Source: Riptortus pedestris (lineage: Eukaryota > Arthropoda > Insecta > Hemiptera > Alydidae). Taken from it: 64,000 nt of DNA. The DNA lies in assembly GCA_019009955.1 (NCBI GenBank), contig CM032228.1:1483501-1547500 (forward strand). The letters are read 5' to 3'. A program made the translations under genes and the position numbers. Under the pieces are notes generated by a model that worked only from the letters and a program-made list of their open reading frames with translations, searched no databases and was not told the DNA's origin. The first letter of the stretch is position 1. Each line of letters opens with the position of its first letter. Positions 22,405 through 35,300 of this stretch are shown here, in pieces.

Positions 22405-25400
22405 CTCACATTTGGCCTGTCAGTGATTGCTTCCTGTTCTAGCTATTGCCCCAGAATAGCTACACCTCATGTTATTTGGCCTGTCAGTGATTGCTTCCTG
22501 TTCTAGCTATTGCCCCAGAATAGCTACACCTCATGTTATTTGGCCTGTCAGTGATTGCTTCCTGTTCTAGCTATTGCCCCAGAATAGCTACACCTCATTT
22601 TATTTGGCCTGTTCAGTGATTGCTTCCTGTTCTAGCTATTGCCCCAGAATAGCTACACCTCATGTTATTTGTCCTGTCAGTGATTGCTTCCTGTTCTAGC
22701 TATTGCCCCAGAATAGCTACACCTCATGTTATTTGGCCTGTCAGTGATTGGTTCCTGTTCTAGCTATTGCCCCAGAATAGCTACACCTCATGTTATTTGG
22801 CCTGTCAGTGATTGCTTTCCTGTTCTAGCTATTGCCCCAGAATAGCTACAGCTCATGTTATTTGGCCTGTCAGTGATTGCTTCCTGTTCTAGCTATTGCC
22901 CCAGAATAGCTACACCTCATGTTATTTGGCCTGTCAGTGATTGCTTCCTGTTCTAGCTATTGCCCCAGAATAGCTACACCTCATGTTATTTGGCCTGTCA
23001 GTGATTGCTTCCTGTTCTAGCTATTGCCCCAGAATAGCTACAGCTCATGTTATTTGGCCTGTCAGTGATTGCTTCCTGTTCTAGCTATTGCCCCAGAATA
23101 GCTACACCTCATGTATTCTGTCCTGTCAGTGATTGCTTCCTGTTCTAGCTATTGCCCCAGAATAGCTACAACCTCATGTTTTTGGCCTGTCAGTGATTGC
23201 TTCCTGTTCTAGCTATTGCCACCAGAATAGCTACACCTCATGTTATTTGGCCTGTCATTGATTTCTTCCTGTTCGAGTTTTTTACCCAGTATTGCTACAC
23301 CTCTATTTATTTGGCCTGTCAGTGATTGCTTCCTGTTCTAGCTATTGCCCCAGAATAGCTACACCTCATGTTATTTGGCCTGTCAGTGATTGCTTCCTGT
23401 TCTAGCTATTGCCCCAGATAGCTACACCTCATGTTATTTGGCCTGTCAGTGATTGCTTCCTGTTCTAGCTATTGCCCCAGAATAGCTACACCTCATGTTA
23501 TTTGGCCTGTCAGTGATTGCTTCCTGTTCTAGCTATTGCCCCAGAATAGCTACACCTCATGTTATTTGGCCTGTCAGTGATTGCTTCCTGTTCTAGCTAT
23601 TGCCCCAGAATAGCTACACCTCAGGGGTGTTGGCCTGTCAGTGATTGCTTCCTGTTCTAGCTATTGCCCCAGAATAGCTACAGCTCATGTTATTTGGCCT
23701 GTCAGTGATTGCTTCCTGTTCTAGCTATTGCCCCAGAATAGCTACACCTCATGTTATTTGGCCTGTCAGTGATTGCTTCCTGTTCTAGCTATTGCCCCAG
23801 AATAGCTACACCTCATGTTATTTGGCCTGTCAGTGATTGCTTCCTGTTCTAGCTATTGCCCCAGAATAGCTACAGCTCATGTTATTTGGCCCTGTCAGTG
23901 ATTGCTTCCTGTTCTAGCTATGCCCAGAATAGCTACACCTCATGTTATTTGGCCTGTCAGGTGATTGCTTCCTGTTCTAGCTATTGCCCCAGAATAGCTA
24001 CACCTCATGTTATTTGGCCTGTCAGTGATTGCTTCCTGTTCTAGCTATTGCCCCAGAATAGCTACACCTCATGTTATTTGGCCTGTCAGTGATTGCTTCC
24101 TGTTCTAGCTATTGCCCCAGAATAGCTACACCTCATGTTATTTGGCCTGTCAGTGATTGCTTCCTGTTCTAGCTATTGCCCCAGAATAGCTACACCTCAT
24201 GTTATTTGGCCTGTCAGTGATTGCTTCCTGTTAAAGAAATTGACCCGGAATAGCTACACCTAATGTAATTTGGCCTGTCAGTGATTGCTTCCTGTTCTAG
24301 CTATTGCCCCAGAATAGCTACACCTCATGTTATTTGGCCTGTCAGTGATTGCTTCCTGTTCTAGCTATTGCCCCCAGAATAGCTACACCTCATGTTATTT
24401 GGCCTGTCAGTGATTGCTTCCTGTTCTAGCTATTGCCCCAGAATAGCTACACCTCATGTTATTTGGCCTGTCAGTGATTGCTTCCTGTTCTAGCTATTGC
24501 CCCAGAATAGCTACACCTCATGTTATTTGGCCCCTGTCAGTGATTGCTTCCTGTTCTAGCTATTGCCCCAGAATAGCTTACACCTCATGTTATTTGGCCT
24601 GTCAGTGATTGCTTCCTGTTCTAGCTATTGCCCAGAATAGCTACACCTCATGTTAATTTGGCCTGTCAGTGATTGCTTCCTGTTCTAGCTATTGCCCCAG
24701 AATAGCTACAGCTCATGTTATTTGGCCTGTCAGTGATTGCTTCCTGTTCTAGCTATTGCCCCAGAATAGCTACACCTCATGTTATTTGGCCTGTCAGTGA
24801 TTGCTTCCTGTTCTAGCAATTGCCCAAGAATAGCTACACCTCATGTTATTTGGCCTGTCAGTGATTGCTTCCTGTTTCTAGCTATTGCCCAGAATAGCTA
24901 CACCTCATGTTATTTGGCTGTCAGTGATTGCTTCCTGTTCTAGCTATTGCCCCAGAATAGCTACACCTCATGTTATTTGGCCTGTCAGTGATTGCTTCCT
25001 GTTCTAGCTATTGCCCCAGAATAGCTACACCTCATGTTATTTGGCCTGTCAGTGATTGCTTCCTGTTCTAGCTATTGCCCCAGAATAGCTACACCTCATG
25101 TTATTTGGCCTGTCAGTGATTGCTTCCTGTTTTTTTTCTAGCTATTGCCCCAGAATAGCTACACCTCATGTTATTTGGCCTGTCAGTGATTGCTTCCTGT
25201 TCTAGCTATTGCCCCAGAATAGCTACACCTCATGTTATTTGGCCTGTCAGTGATTGCTTCCTGTTCTAGACTATTGCCCCAGAATAGCTACACCTCATGT
25301 TATTTGGCCTGTCAGTGATTGCTTCCTGTTCTAGCTATTGCCCCAGAATAGCTACACCTCATGTTATTTGGCCTGTCAGTGATTGCTTCCTGTTCTAGCT

Positions 25401-27300
25401 ATTGCCCCAGAATAGCTACACCTCATGTTATTTGGCCTGTCAGTGATTGCTTCCTGTTCTAGCTATTGCCCCAGAATAGCTACACCTCATGTTATTTGGC
25501 CTGTCAGTGATTGCTTCCTGTTCTAGCTATTGCCCCAGAATAGCTACATCTCATGTTATTTGGCCTGTCAGTGATTGCTTCCTGTTCTAGCTATTGCCCC
25601 AGAATAGCTACACCTCATGTTATTTGGCCTGTCAGTGATTGCTTCCTGTTCTAGCTATTGCCCCAGAATAGCTACACCTCATGTTATTTGGCCTGTCAGT
25701 GATTGCTTTCCTGTTCTAGCTATTGCCCCAGAATAGCTACACCTCATGTTATTTGGCCTGTCAGTGATTGCTTCCTGTTCTAGCTATTGCCCCAGAATAG
25801 CTACACCTCATGTTATTTGGCCTGTCAGTGATTGCTTCCTGTTCTAGCTATTGCCCCAGAATAGCTACACCTCATGTTATTTGGCCTGTCAGTGATTGCT
25901 TCCTGTTCTAGCTATTGCCCAGAATAGCTACATCTCATGTTATTTGGCCTGTCAGTGATTGCTTCCTGTTCTAGCTATTGCCCCAGAATAGCTACATCTC
26001 ATGTTATTTGGCCTGTCAGTGATTGCTTCCTGTTCTAGCTATTGCCCCAGAATAGCTACACCTCATGTTATTTGGCCCCATGGTCAGTGATTGCTTCCTG
26101 TTCTAGCTATTGCCCCAGAATAGCTACACCTCATGTTATTTGGCCTGTCAGTGATTGCTTCCTGTTCTAGCTATTGCCCCAGAATAGCTACACTCATGTT
26201 ATTTGGCCTGTCAAGTGATTGCTTCCTGTTCTAGCTATTGCCCCAGAATAGCTACACCTCATGTTATTTGGGCCTGTCAGTGATTGCTTCCTGTTCTAGC
26301 TATTGCCCCAGAAATAGCTACACCTCATGTTATTTGGCCTGTCAGTGATTATGCTTCCTGTTCTAGCTATTGCCCCAGAATAGCTACACCTCATGTTATT
26401 TGGCCTGTCAGTGATTGCTTCCTGTTCTAGCTATTGCCCAGAATAGCTACACCTCATGTTATTTGGCCTGTCAGTGATTGCTTCCTGTTCTAGCTATTGC
26501 CCAGAATAGCTACATCTCATGTTATTTGGCCTGTCAGTGATTGCTTCCTGTTCTAGCTATTGCCCCAGAAAAGCTACACCTCATGTTATTTGGACTGTCA
26601 GTGAGTGCTTCATGTTCTAGCTATTGCCACAGAATAGCTACACCTCATGTTATTTGGCCTGTCAGTGATTGCTTCCTGTTTCTAGCTATTGCCCCAGAAT
26701 AGCTACACCTCATGTTATTTGGCCTGTCAGTGATTGCTTCCTGTTCTAGCTATTGCCCCAGAATATGCTACAGCTCATGTTATTTGGCCTGTCAGTGATT
26801 GCTTCCTGTTTTCTAGCTATTGCCCCAGAATAGCTACAGCTCATGTTATTTGGCCTGTCAGTGATTGCTTCCTGTTCTAGCTATTGCCCCAGAATAGCTA
26901 CAGCTCATGTTATTTGGCCTGTCAGTGATTGCTTCCTGTTCTAGCTATTGCCCCAGAATAGCTACACCTCATGTTATTTGGCCTGTCAGTGATTGCTTCC
27001 TGTTCTAGCTATTGCCCCAGAATAGCTACACCTCATGTTATTTGGCCTGTCAGTGATTGCTTCCTGTTCTAGCTATTGCCCCAGAATAGCTACAGCTCAT
27101 GTTATTTGGCCTGTCAGTGATTGCTTCCTGTTCTAGCTATTGCCCCAGAATAGCTACATCTCATGTTATTTGGCCTGTCAGTGATTGCTTCCTGTTCTAG
27201 CTATTGCCCCAGAATAGCTACACCTCATGTTATTTGGCCTGTCAGTGATTGCTTCCTGTTCTAGCTATTGCCCCAGAATAGCTACAGCTCATGTTATTTG
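22405..27300. repeat. Tandem array I: 64-bp monomer, about 76 copies
   Basis: The unit contains 'gttatttggcctgtcagtga' and 'ttgcttcctgttctagctat', then 'tgccccagaatagctacacc'. Each monomer carries a 7-bp-stem hairpin, AGCTATT-gccccag-AATAGCT. Variants at one position (cacctc/cagctc/catctc) are scattered. Degraded copies lie near 23260-23310, 24230-24260 and 26590-26630. Single-base indels occur throughout and probably reflect sequencing error in part. The array starts about 60 bp after an HLE terminus. Confidence 0.97.
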
Positions 27301-27576
27301 TCCACTATAATCGTTGGCAGAGCAAGTAAGGGTGTGCAGTTAGAGTGTCGGTCGCTCCTACTGCACTACTAGCGCTCATTACAGTTAATTATTCCATCTT
27401 AGTCATAGCTCTCCTGTACAATTTACAGAGACGCTTGGAATTTATGTTTAGTTCGATTCTATCTTTCAGCTGGACAATGCATTCTCGTTCGGACGAGGAT
27501 TGTCACGCAAGGCCCCTGTCGCTGCCGAGTATAATCTAACTTAGTAATCTTCCCAACCAAACTAAATTCGAAACTT
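27301..27576. other. Unique spacer between arrays I and J
   Basis: A 64-codon plus frame at 27345-27539 has no recognisable domain. There are no repeats. Confidence 0.4.
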
Positions 27577-27950
27577 TAGTTCCATATGTTAGGCTCTAGT
27601 TCCATATGTTAGGCTCTAGTTCCATATGTTAGGCTCTAGTTCCATATGTTAGGCTCTAGTTCCATATGTTAGGCTCTAGTTCCATATGTTAGGCTCTAGT
27701 TCCATATGTTAGGCTCTAGTTCCATATGTTAGGCTCTAGTTCCATATGTTAGGCTCTAGTTCCATATGTTAGGCTCTAGTTCCATATGTTAGGCTCTAGT
27801 TCCATGTGTTAGGCTCTAGTTCCATGTGTTAGGCTCTAGTTCCATATGTTAGGCTCTAGTTCCATATGTTAGGCTCTAGTTCCATATGTTAGGCTCTAGT
27901 TCCATATGTTAGGCTCTAGTTCCATATGTTAGGCTCTAGTTCCATATGTT
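27577..27950. repeat. Tandem array J: 20-bp monomer, about 18.7 copies
   Basis: The unit is 'tccatatgttaggctctagt'. All copies are identical except two adjacent units with 'catgtg' (27803-27830). Near-perfect identity implies a recent expansion or strong homogenisation. Confidence 0.98.
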
Positions 27951-28011
27951 AAGCAGGGCTAATGTACAAATCACATGGTCCGGATTGATGATTTAAATTG
28001 AAATAAGTTCA

Positions 28012-28455
28012 GTCCCGCAGAGGCTGCGTAAACTCAGCAGATTTCCCAAGTACCGCTATGACACGCTGTGTATGTCCTTTTTCATATATTTTCTATTTCT
28101 AAATTAGTATCCGATAATGTAAAGTGGAGATTTACTAAAGTCTAAAAAGTATAGAACTACAATTATAGATCATCAATAGCTTAACAAGATTAGTTCTGTA
28201 ACATTTTAACAGATTTGCCTTAAGGGAAATCAGCTATTGAGGTTTACTCGTAACGCGATTTTCGGAACATTTCCTCAAACGTGTATCGATCCTACCTTGA
28301 TGATGACGAAAATGAGGTCCATTGAAGATTATATATATATATATATATTATCCCCCCCTCCCACTGGTCCGATTTCAACCATTAACGAACTTGATCTGTC
28401 TTTTTACGTAAAACGTTTAAATATCGAGTTTGGTAACAATCATTCAAACATTGCG
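28012..28455 (+). repeat. HLE fragments, 5' part of a copy split by LINE-A
   Basis: A left terminus, 'cgcagaggctgcgtaaactc' and 'agcagatttccc', opens the block. An inverted right-end segment follows ('ttaacagatttgccttaagg', 'gatgacgaaaatgaggtcc', short TA tract at 28331-28348). Then comes the plus-strand internal block 'ccgatttcaaccattaacga' to 'gagtttggtaacaatcattc'. The copy is interrupted at 28455 and resumes at 29671. Confidence 0.75.
28444..28455 (+). repeat. Target-site duplication, left copy (12 bp)
   Basis: 'tcaaacattgcg' is repeated exactly at 29671-29682 on the far side of the LINE-A insert. Adjacent to it, a 22-bp unit 'gtaacaatcattcaaacatt' (+2) is repeated about 2.5 times (28434-28490), as if created at the 5' junction during insertion. 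Confidence 0.75.
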
Positions 28456-29670
28456 TAACAATCATTCAAACATTTAGTAACAATCATTCATTTTGCTTCT
28501 CTACTAACAGACAAGAAACATGACCTATTTATTTACACAGACGGATCCAAAACAGGCCAAGGAGTAGGGGCAGCTGCAATTGTTGGATCAGCTACCTTTC
28601 AAATAAAGCTGCCAGATGAGACTAGTATATATACAGCTGAGCTTGAAGCCCTCAAACTTGCGATAGACAATATACCTGACACTGCAGACACGGACATCAT
28701 AATTTGCACTGACTCTCTTAGCTCATTACATTCACTAAAAAACATATATAGTTCACATCCACTCATCTCGTACATATTACACAAAATCCAGACATTAAAC
28801 AAAAAAATAACTATGTACTGGTTACCCGGACATACAAACATTAAACAAAGCACACAAGTAGATGAACTTGCCAAGTCAGCTACTCAAAAAAGAACTCACG
28901 ACAACACATACTGTACATACCACGATATTCAAGCCCAAACAAAACAAATGATACTCAATTCATGGCAGAAAACTTGGTTTACCACAACTGATAACAAATT
29001 TCGAGAACTGAAACATACACTTGGTGAATGGCCTTCCTCAAAAAGGCTAATTAGGAGAGAAGAAGTAGTTTTAACGAGGTTGAGAATTGGCCATTCACGA
29101 CTAACTCACACTTACCTACTTACTGGAGAAGACGAACCCTACTGCCAACACTGTAACTGTAGACTTACTATAAAACATATACTTACTGACTGCTATCTAA
29201 GGACTCACATAGACCTACCATACACTGCCACTGAATTACTACATGACTGTAGCCCGTACATAGACCGCGTATTACAATACTTGAAACAAAACAACATTTT
29301 CAAAAAATTATAATGTAGGGCAATACTGAAAATATTTGCAGAAATGAGCATACTTACGTAAATATAATAATTATATGTTATAGGTTTAATATGTTATATG
29401 TGTTGAATATGTTATATATTAAATATGTTATGTGTTAAATATGTTGCAGGTTATATGTTAAATATGTTATAGGTTATATGTTGATTATGTTATAGGTTAT
29501 ATGTTAAATATGTTATAGGTTATATGTTAAATAGGTAATAGGTTATTTGTTAAATAGGTTATATATTAATTATTATGCTGTATATTAATTATTATGCTGT
29601 ATATTAAATAACTGATTCGTCGCTAAATCGCCCCTGTTGCGAAATGCGATTATTATATGAATAATAATAA
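28456..29670 (+). mobile_element. LINE-A: 5'-truncated non-LTR retrotransposon insert
   Basis: A 1.2-kb insert splits an HLE copy and is bounded by an exact 12-bp target-site duplication. It contains the intact C-terminal end of an ORF2 (RNase H plus zinc-finger-like tail) and a 3' UTR rich in 'ttataggttatatgttaaat' repeats (about 29395-29600). It ends in a short tail 'gaataataataa'. Truncation at the 5' end and the duplication are what target-primed reverse transcription produces. It resembles Jockey/I-like elements that carry RNase H, but the reverse transcriptase is missing, so the clade is uncertain. Confidence 0.85.
28459..29313 (+). CDS. LINE-A ORF2 C-terminus: RNase H domain and Cys/His tail (partial)
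   Basis: An open frame of 284 codons runs from just after a stop at 28456-28458 to TAA at 29311-29313. The start is the truncation point, not a real initiation codon. The first half is an RNase H1-type domain with the four acidic residues visible: D in 'YTDGSKTG', E in 'TAELEAL', D in 'CTDSLSS' and D in 'VDELAKSA' after 'WLPGHTN'. The second half carries 'EVVLTRLRIGHSRLTH' and a CX2CX7HX4C motif ('CQHC..H..C'), the usual end of arthropod Jockey/I-type ORF2 proteins. In a full element this domain would remove the RNA template after reverse transcription. It is undamaged over its whole length, so the insertion is young, but the element cannot move alone. Confidence 0.85.
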   Translation, partial: QSFKHLVTIIHFASLLTDKKHDLFIYTDGSKTGQGVGAAAIVGSATFQIKLPDETSIYTAELEALKLAIDNIPDTADTDIIICTDSLSSLHSLKNIYSSHPLISYILHKIQTLNKKITMYWLPGHTNIKQSTQVDELAKSATQKRTHDNTYCTYHDIQAQTKQMILNSWQKTWFTTTDNKFRELKHTLGEWPSSKRLIRREEVVLTRLRIGHSRLTHTYLLTGEDEPYCQHCNCRLTIKHILTDCYLRTHIDLPYTATELLHDCSPYIDRVLQYLKQNNIFKKL

Positions 29671-29840
29671 TCAAACATTGCGACCGCTAGAGAGTTAACA
29701 GAAATATATATATATATATATATATATCATTTTGAAATGGCCTCATTTTCGTCATCTCCTGGGTAGGAGGATCGATGGACATTTGAAGAAATGTTTCGAA
29801 AATCGCGCCATGAATACGACCTCAATAGCAACGACTAACT
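29671..29840 (+). repeat. HLE, 3' part of the copy split by LINE-A
   Basis: Starts with the right target duplication 'tcaaacattgcg', then 'accgctagagagttaacaga', a (TA)n at 29703-29727, 'ctcattttcgtcatctcctg', 'gatcgatggacatttgaag' and 'gaatacgacctcaatagc'. The terminal palindrome is lost. Confidence 0.85.
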
Positions 29841-29854
29841 AGCAGCGACATTTC

Positions 29855-30610
29855 GTTTCCTATTGGTTTTTCAGCTAATATGAACATAACAAAAGTTTTT
29901 TATTTTGTTATTTAGAGATACTTTTGTTATATACACTTTTGTCTTTTAATCGTAGTATAAATGGCGTATACGCTAAAAACTATAAAACAATTTTATATGG
30001 CACTAAAGACTCGACCGAATTAAATGAAACTCCGTATGTGACTTAGTATTAACACCTTCCTGATTATGAACTATATTAAAATTTCGAGGTGCGAACAGGA
30101 GTGGGGGTTATAATGGAGGTGTGAAATATAAAATCGCGATATTTCGTAACATATTCATTTTCTCGCAATCGTGCATACAACAAATGTTGTTTATTTTGTT
30201 ATTTAAAGATTTTTGTTATTTGAATCTTTGCCGTATAACGAAGTTTGATTGAGGTATACACGAAAAGCTACAGAAGGGGTCGACAATGTTATAGGACCCG
30301 AAAGACTAAACTGAAATCAAAGGAACTCCGTATTTTTGACTATAATAATATGATAATCTATAATTATGTTATATATAAAAAAAGATACATGCACAGGAAA
30401 CGGGTTATATGAAATATTGTGTATTTTGTAGAATTAAGTACATAACAAATACTTTTATTATTAACATCTCCCCAGCACTCCGGACTCGGGTGTAAATCCT
30501 AAGCTTTGAGAAGGAAAAATGTAAAAATATTGCACAAAGTAAAGCCCCAAAAATTAAAATCATCATTCAGCTTCAAATGATTTCTTGAGTACCTTAGCTA
30601 GTATCAAATA
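29855..30610 (+). repeat. Fam2 dispersed repeat, plus orientation
   Basis: Two imperfect repeats of the internal block ('cctattggtttttcagctaa', 'aggagtgggggttataatgg') are followed by 'caaagtaaagcc' and 'cattcagcttcaaatgattt'. It ends 'gagtaccttagctagta', the reverse complement of the Fam2 end at 5591. Confidence 0.65.
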
Positions 30611-31063
30611 AATTGTATTGTTGGAATCTTGATTCCTCTGCCACACAATACTTAGAGGATTTCATTTTTGCCTTCACTCGAAAAAGGAATGATTATTTAT
30701 GAAATGTACAGGAAGAGTATTTTTACTAGTTAGCAATTACTCATTTACGTAAGAATCATTTGTTAGGTTAAAATTAGCAGAGAAAAGAACACTGAGTTGT
30801 TGTAATAATGTCAGCATTAACATTAGCAAGGACGAGAGGCAAAATGAATGTGTTTCCTTTCTTCATCATTCTGTTGCCAGTCAGAAATATAAATAAGCAG
30901 ATGTACATCACAAACTATTCACCTCAACTGTGACACATATCGGTTAAACATTGCCACAACAATCCAGTCTCATTATCGTGGATGTCGTCCAACAGCTGTG
31001 CAGTTTCTCAGTCTATTGACGAACAGTGTTGGTGTTTGGCTATTGCGGCCAAAATAGAAACGA
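30611..31063. other. No recognised feature
   Basis: AT-rich sequence leading into array L. No coding-like frame beyond the array edge. Confidence 0.45.
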
Positions 31064-31998
31064 ATCCCACCTTGTTCGCCACGCATCCCACTAAACATCT
31101 CCCACCTTGTTCGCCACGCATCACACTAAACGTCTCCCACCTTGTTCGCCACGCATCCCACTAAACGTCTCCCACCTTGTTCGCCACGCATCCCACTAAA
31201 CGTCTCCCACCTTGTTCGCCACGCATCACACTAAACGTCTCCCACCTTGTTCGCCACGCATCACACTAAACGTCTCCCACCTTGTTCGCCACGCATCACA
31301 CTAAACGTCTCCCACCTTGTTCGCCACGCATCCCACTAAACATCTCCCACCTTGTTCGCCACGCATCACACTAAACATCTCCCACCTTGTTCGCCACGCA
31401 TCACACTAAACATCTCCCACCTTGTTCGCCACGCATCACACTAAACGTCTCCCACCTTGTTCGCCACGCATCACACTAAACATCTCCCACCTTGTTCGCC
31501 ACGCATCACACTAAACATCTCCCACCTTGTTCGCCACGCATCACACTAAACATCTCCCACCTTGTTCGCCACGCATCACACTAAACATCTCCCACCTTGT
31601 TCGCCACGCATCACACTAAACATCTCCCACCTTGTTCGCCACGCATAACACTAAACGTCTCCCACCAGGTTCGCCACGAGTCACAGTAAACGGCTCCCAG
31701 CTTGTGCGCCACGCATCACACTAAACATCTCCCTCCTTGTTCGCCACGCATCACACTAAACCTCTCCCACCTTGTTCGCCACGCATCACACTAAACATCT
31801 CCCACCTTGTTCGCCACGCATCACACTAAACATCTCCCACCTTGTTCGCCACGCATCACACTAAACGTCTCCCACCTTGTTCGCCACGCATCCCACTAAA
31901 CGTCTCCCACCTTGTTCGCCACGCATCCCACTAAACATCTCCCACCTTGTTCGCCACGCATCACACTAAACATCTCCCACCTTGTTCGCCACGCATCC
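31064..31998. repeat. Tandem array L: 35-bp monomer, about 26.7 copies
   Basis: The unit contains 'catcacactaaacatctccc' and 'accttgttcgccacg'. Two sites vary, catcaca/catccca and aacatc/aacgtc, in an apparently shuffled order. A divergent patch lies at about 31640-31760. A decayed HLE right end ('tttttagcagatttccctca') begins 27 bp downstream. Confidence 0.97.
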
Positions 31999-32021
31999 CA
32001 TCTCATTCGACCTCTAATGAA

Positions 32022-32308
32022 GATAATATTTTTAGCAGATTTCCCTCAATCCCCTGTAGAGGTTGACTCATGACGAGAATTTAATTATTTTTAGTAAGTG
32101 ATGATTTACCGCTCTCATTTACAAAATCTCGCGGGCTCAAACATACCAAAGCAGATTCCCCCCAATTGCTGGTATAACACAAAGTAATAGTTGTCTCACA
32201 AAGTAATAGTTCAATGAAAATCATATTTGTTGTTTAAACTTGGAATAAATTGGTTCATCATCACAGCTTATATTTAATATGATACGCCAAGGGCTGGGGG
32301 TTTACTCA
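32022..32308. repeat. HLE remnants flanking array M on the left
   Basis: 32025-32100 resembles the minus-strand right end ('tttagcagatttccctcaat', 'gaggttgactcatgacgag'). From about 32135 a plus-strand copy begins ('ccaaagcagattcccc'), and 'aaatcatatttgttgtttaa', 'gatacgccaagggctggggg' and 'tttactcatggcc' lead straight into the first 67-bp unit. Confidence 0.65.
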
Positions 32309-35300
32309 TGGCCGAAAACTGACATATCACCATCAGTATTCAATACAGGGAGTACATAACATATAACAACATTTATGGCCGAAAACTGACATATCACCAT
32401 CAGTATTCAATACAGGGAGTACATAACATATAACAACATTTATGGCCGAAAACTGACATATCACCATCAGTATTCAATATAGGGAGTACATAACATATAA
32501 CAACATTTATGGCCGAAAACTGACATATCACCATCAGTATTCAATACAGGGAGTACAAAACATATAACAACATTTATGGCCGAAAACTGACATATCACCA
32601 TCAGTATTCAATACAGGGAGTACATAACATATAACAACATTTATGGCCGAAAACTGACATATCACCATCAGTATTCAATACAGGGAGTACATAACATATA
32701 ACAACATTTATGGCCGAAAACTGACATATCACCATCAGTATTCAATATAGGGAGTACATAACATATAACAACATTTATGGCCGAAAACTGACATATCACC
32801 ATCAGTATTCAATACAGGGAGTACATAACATATAACAACATTTATGGCCGAAAACTGACATATCACCATCAGTATTCAATACAGGGAGTACATAACATAT
32901 AACAACATTTATGGCCGAAAACTGACATATCACCATCAGTATTCAATACAGGGAGTACATAACATATAACAACATTTATGGCCGAAAACTGACATATCAC
33001 CATCAGTATTCAATACAGGGAGTACATAACATATAACAACATTTATGGCCGAAAACTGACATATCACCATCAGTATTCAATACAGGGAGTACATAACATA
33101 TAACAACATTTATGGCCGAAAACTGACATATCACCATCAGTATTCAATACAGGGAGTACATAACATATAACAACATTTATGGCCGAAAACTGACATATCA
33201 CCATCAGTATTCAATACAGGGAGTACATAACATATAACATCATTTATGGCCGAAAACTGACATATCACCATCAGTATTCAATACAGGGAGTACATAACAT
33301 ATAACAACATTTATGGCCGAAAACTGACATATCACCATCAGTATTCAATATAGGGAGTACATAACATATAACAACATTTATGGCCGAAAACTGACATATC
33401 ACCATCAGTATTCAATACAGGGAGTACATAACATATAACAACATTTATGGCCGAAAACTGACATATCACCATCAGTATTCAATACAGGGAGTACATAACA
33501 TATAACAACATTTATGGCCGAAAACTGACATATCTCCATCAGTATTCAATATTGGCAAAACATAACATATAACAACATTTATGGCCGAAAACTGACATAT
33601 CACCATCAGTATTCAATACAGGGAGTACATAACATATAACAACATTTATGGCCGAAAACTGACATATCACCATCAGTATTCAATACAGGGAGTACATAAC
33701 ATATAACAACATTTATGGCCGAAAACTGACATATCACCATCAGTATTCAATACAGGGAGTACATAACATATAACAACATTTATGGCCGAAAACTGACATA
33801 TCACCATCAGTATTCAATACAGGGAGTACTCTGAATATAACAACATTTATCTCCTAAAACTGACATATCACCATCAGTATTCAATATAGGGAGTACATAA
33901 CATATAACAACATTTATGGCCGAAACTGACATATCACCACCAGTATTCTCAATATAGGGAGTACATAACAGTATAACAACATTTATGGCAGTAAAAACTG
34001 ACATATCACATCAGTATTCAATACAGGGAGTACATAACATATAACAACATTTATGGCCCAAAAACTGACATATCGCCCATCAGTATCTTCAATACAGGGA
34101 GTACATAAACATATAACAACATTTATGGCCGAAAAACTAACATATCACCATCAGTATTCAATACAGGAGTACATAACAATATAACAACATTTATGGCCGA
34201 AAACTGACATATCACCATCAGTATTCAATATAAGGGAGTACATAACATATAACAACATTTATGGCCGAACAAACTGACATATCACCATCAGTATTCAATA
34301 CAGTTGGGAGGTACATAACATATAACAACATTTATGGCCGAAAACTGACGATATTCACCATCAGTATTCAATACAGGGAGTGACATAACATATAACAACA
34401 TTTATGGCCGAAACTGACATATCAACAATCAGTATTCAATCACAGGGAGTACATAAACATATAACAACATTTATGGCCGAAAACTGACATATCACCATCA
34501 TTAATCAATACAGGGAGTACATAACATATAACAACATTTATGGCCGAAAACTGACATATCACCCTCAGTATTCAATACAGGGAGTACATAACATATAACA
34601 TCAATTTATGCCGAAAACTGACATATCACCATCAGTATTCAATACAGTGAGTACATAACATATAACATTCATTTATGGCCGAAAACTGACATATCACCAT
34701 CATTAAATCCAATACAGGGAGTACATAACATATAACAACATTTTATGGCCGAAAACTGACATATCACCATCAGTATTTTCAATATAGGGAGTACATTAAC
34801 ATATAACAACATTTATGGTCCGAAAAACTGGACATATCAGACCATCAGTATTCAATATAAGGGAGTACATAACATTTTAACAAACATTTATGGCCGAAAA
34901 ACTGACATATCACCATAATTATTCAATACAGTGGAGTACATAACATATAACAACATTATGGCCCAAAACTGACATATCACCATCAGTATTCAATATAGGG
35001 AGTAAACATAACATATAACAACATTTATGGCCCAAAACTGACATATCACATCAGTATTCAATACAGGGAGTACATAACATATAACAAAAATTTATGGCCC
35101 AAAACTGACATATCACCAATCAGTATTCAATACAGGGAGTACATACATATAACAACATTTATGGCCGAAATAAAAAACTGACATATCACCATCAGTATTC
35201 AATACAGGGGAGTACATAACATATAACAACACATTTTATGGCCGAAAACTGACATATCACCATCATTATTCAATACAGGGAGTACATAACATATAACAAC

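Noticed and set aside
22405..27300. A CRISPR array
   Set aside because: The repeats are contiguous with no unique spacers, and the sequence is eukaryotic with no cas genes. The same reasoning applies to the other arrays.
28599..28874. Minus-strand 91-codon frame
   Set aside because: It is antisense to the RNase H domain of LINE-A, whose catalytic motifs read on the plus strand.
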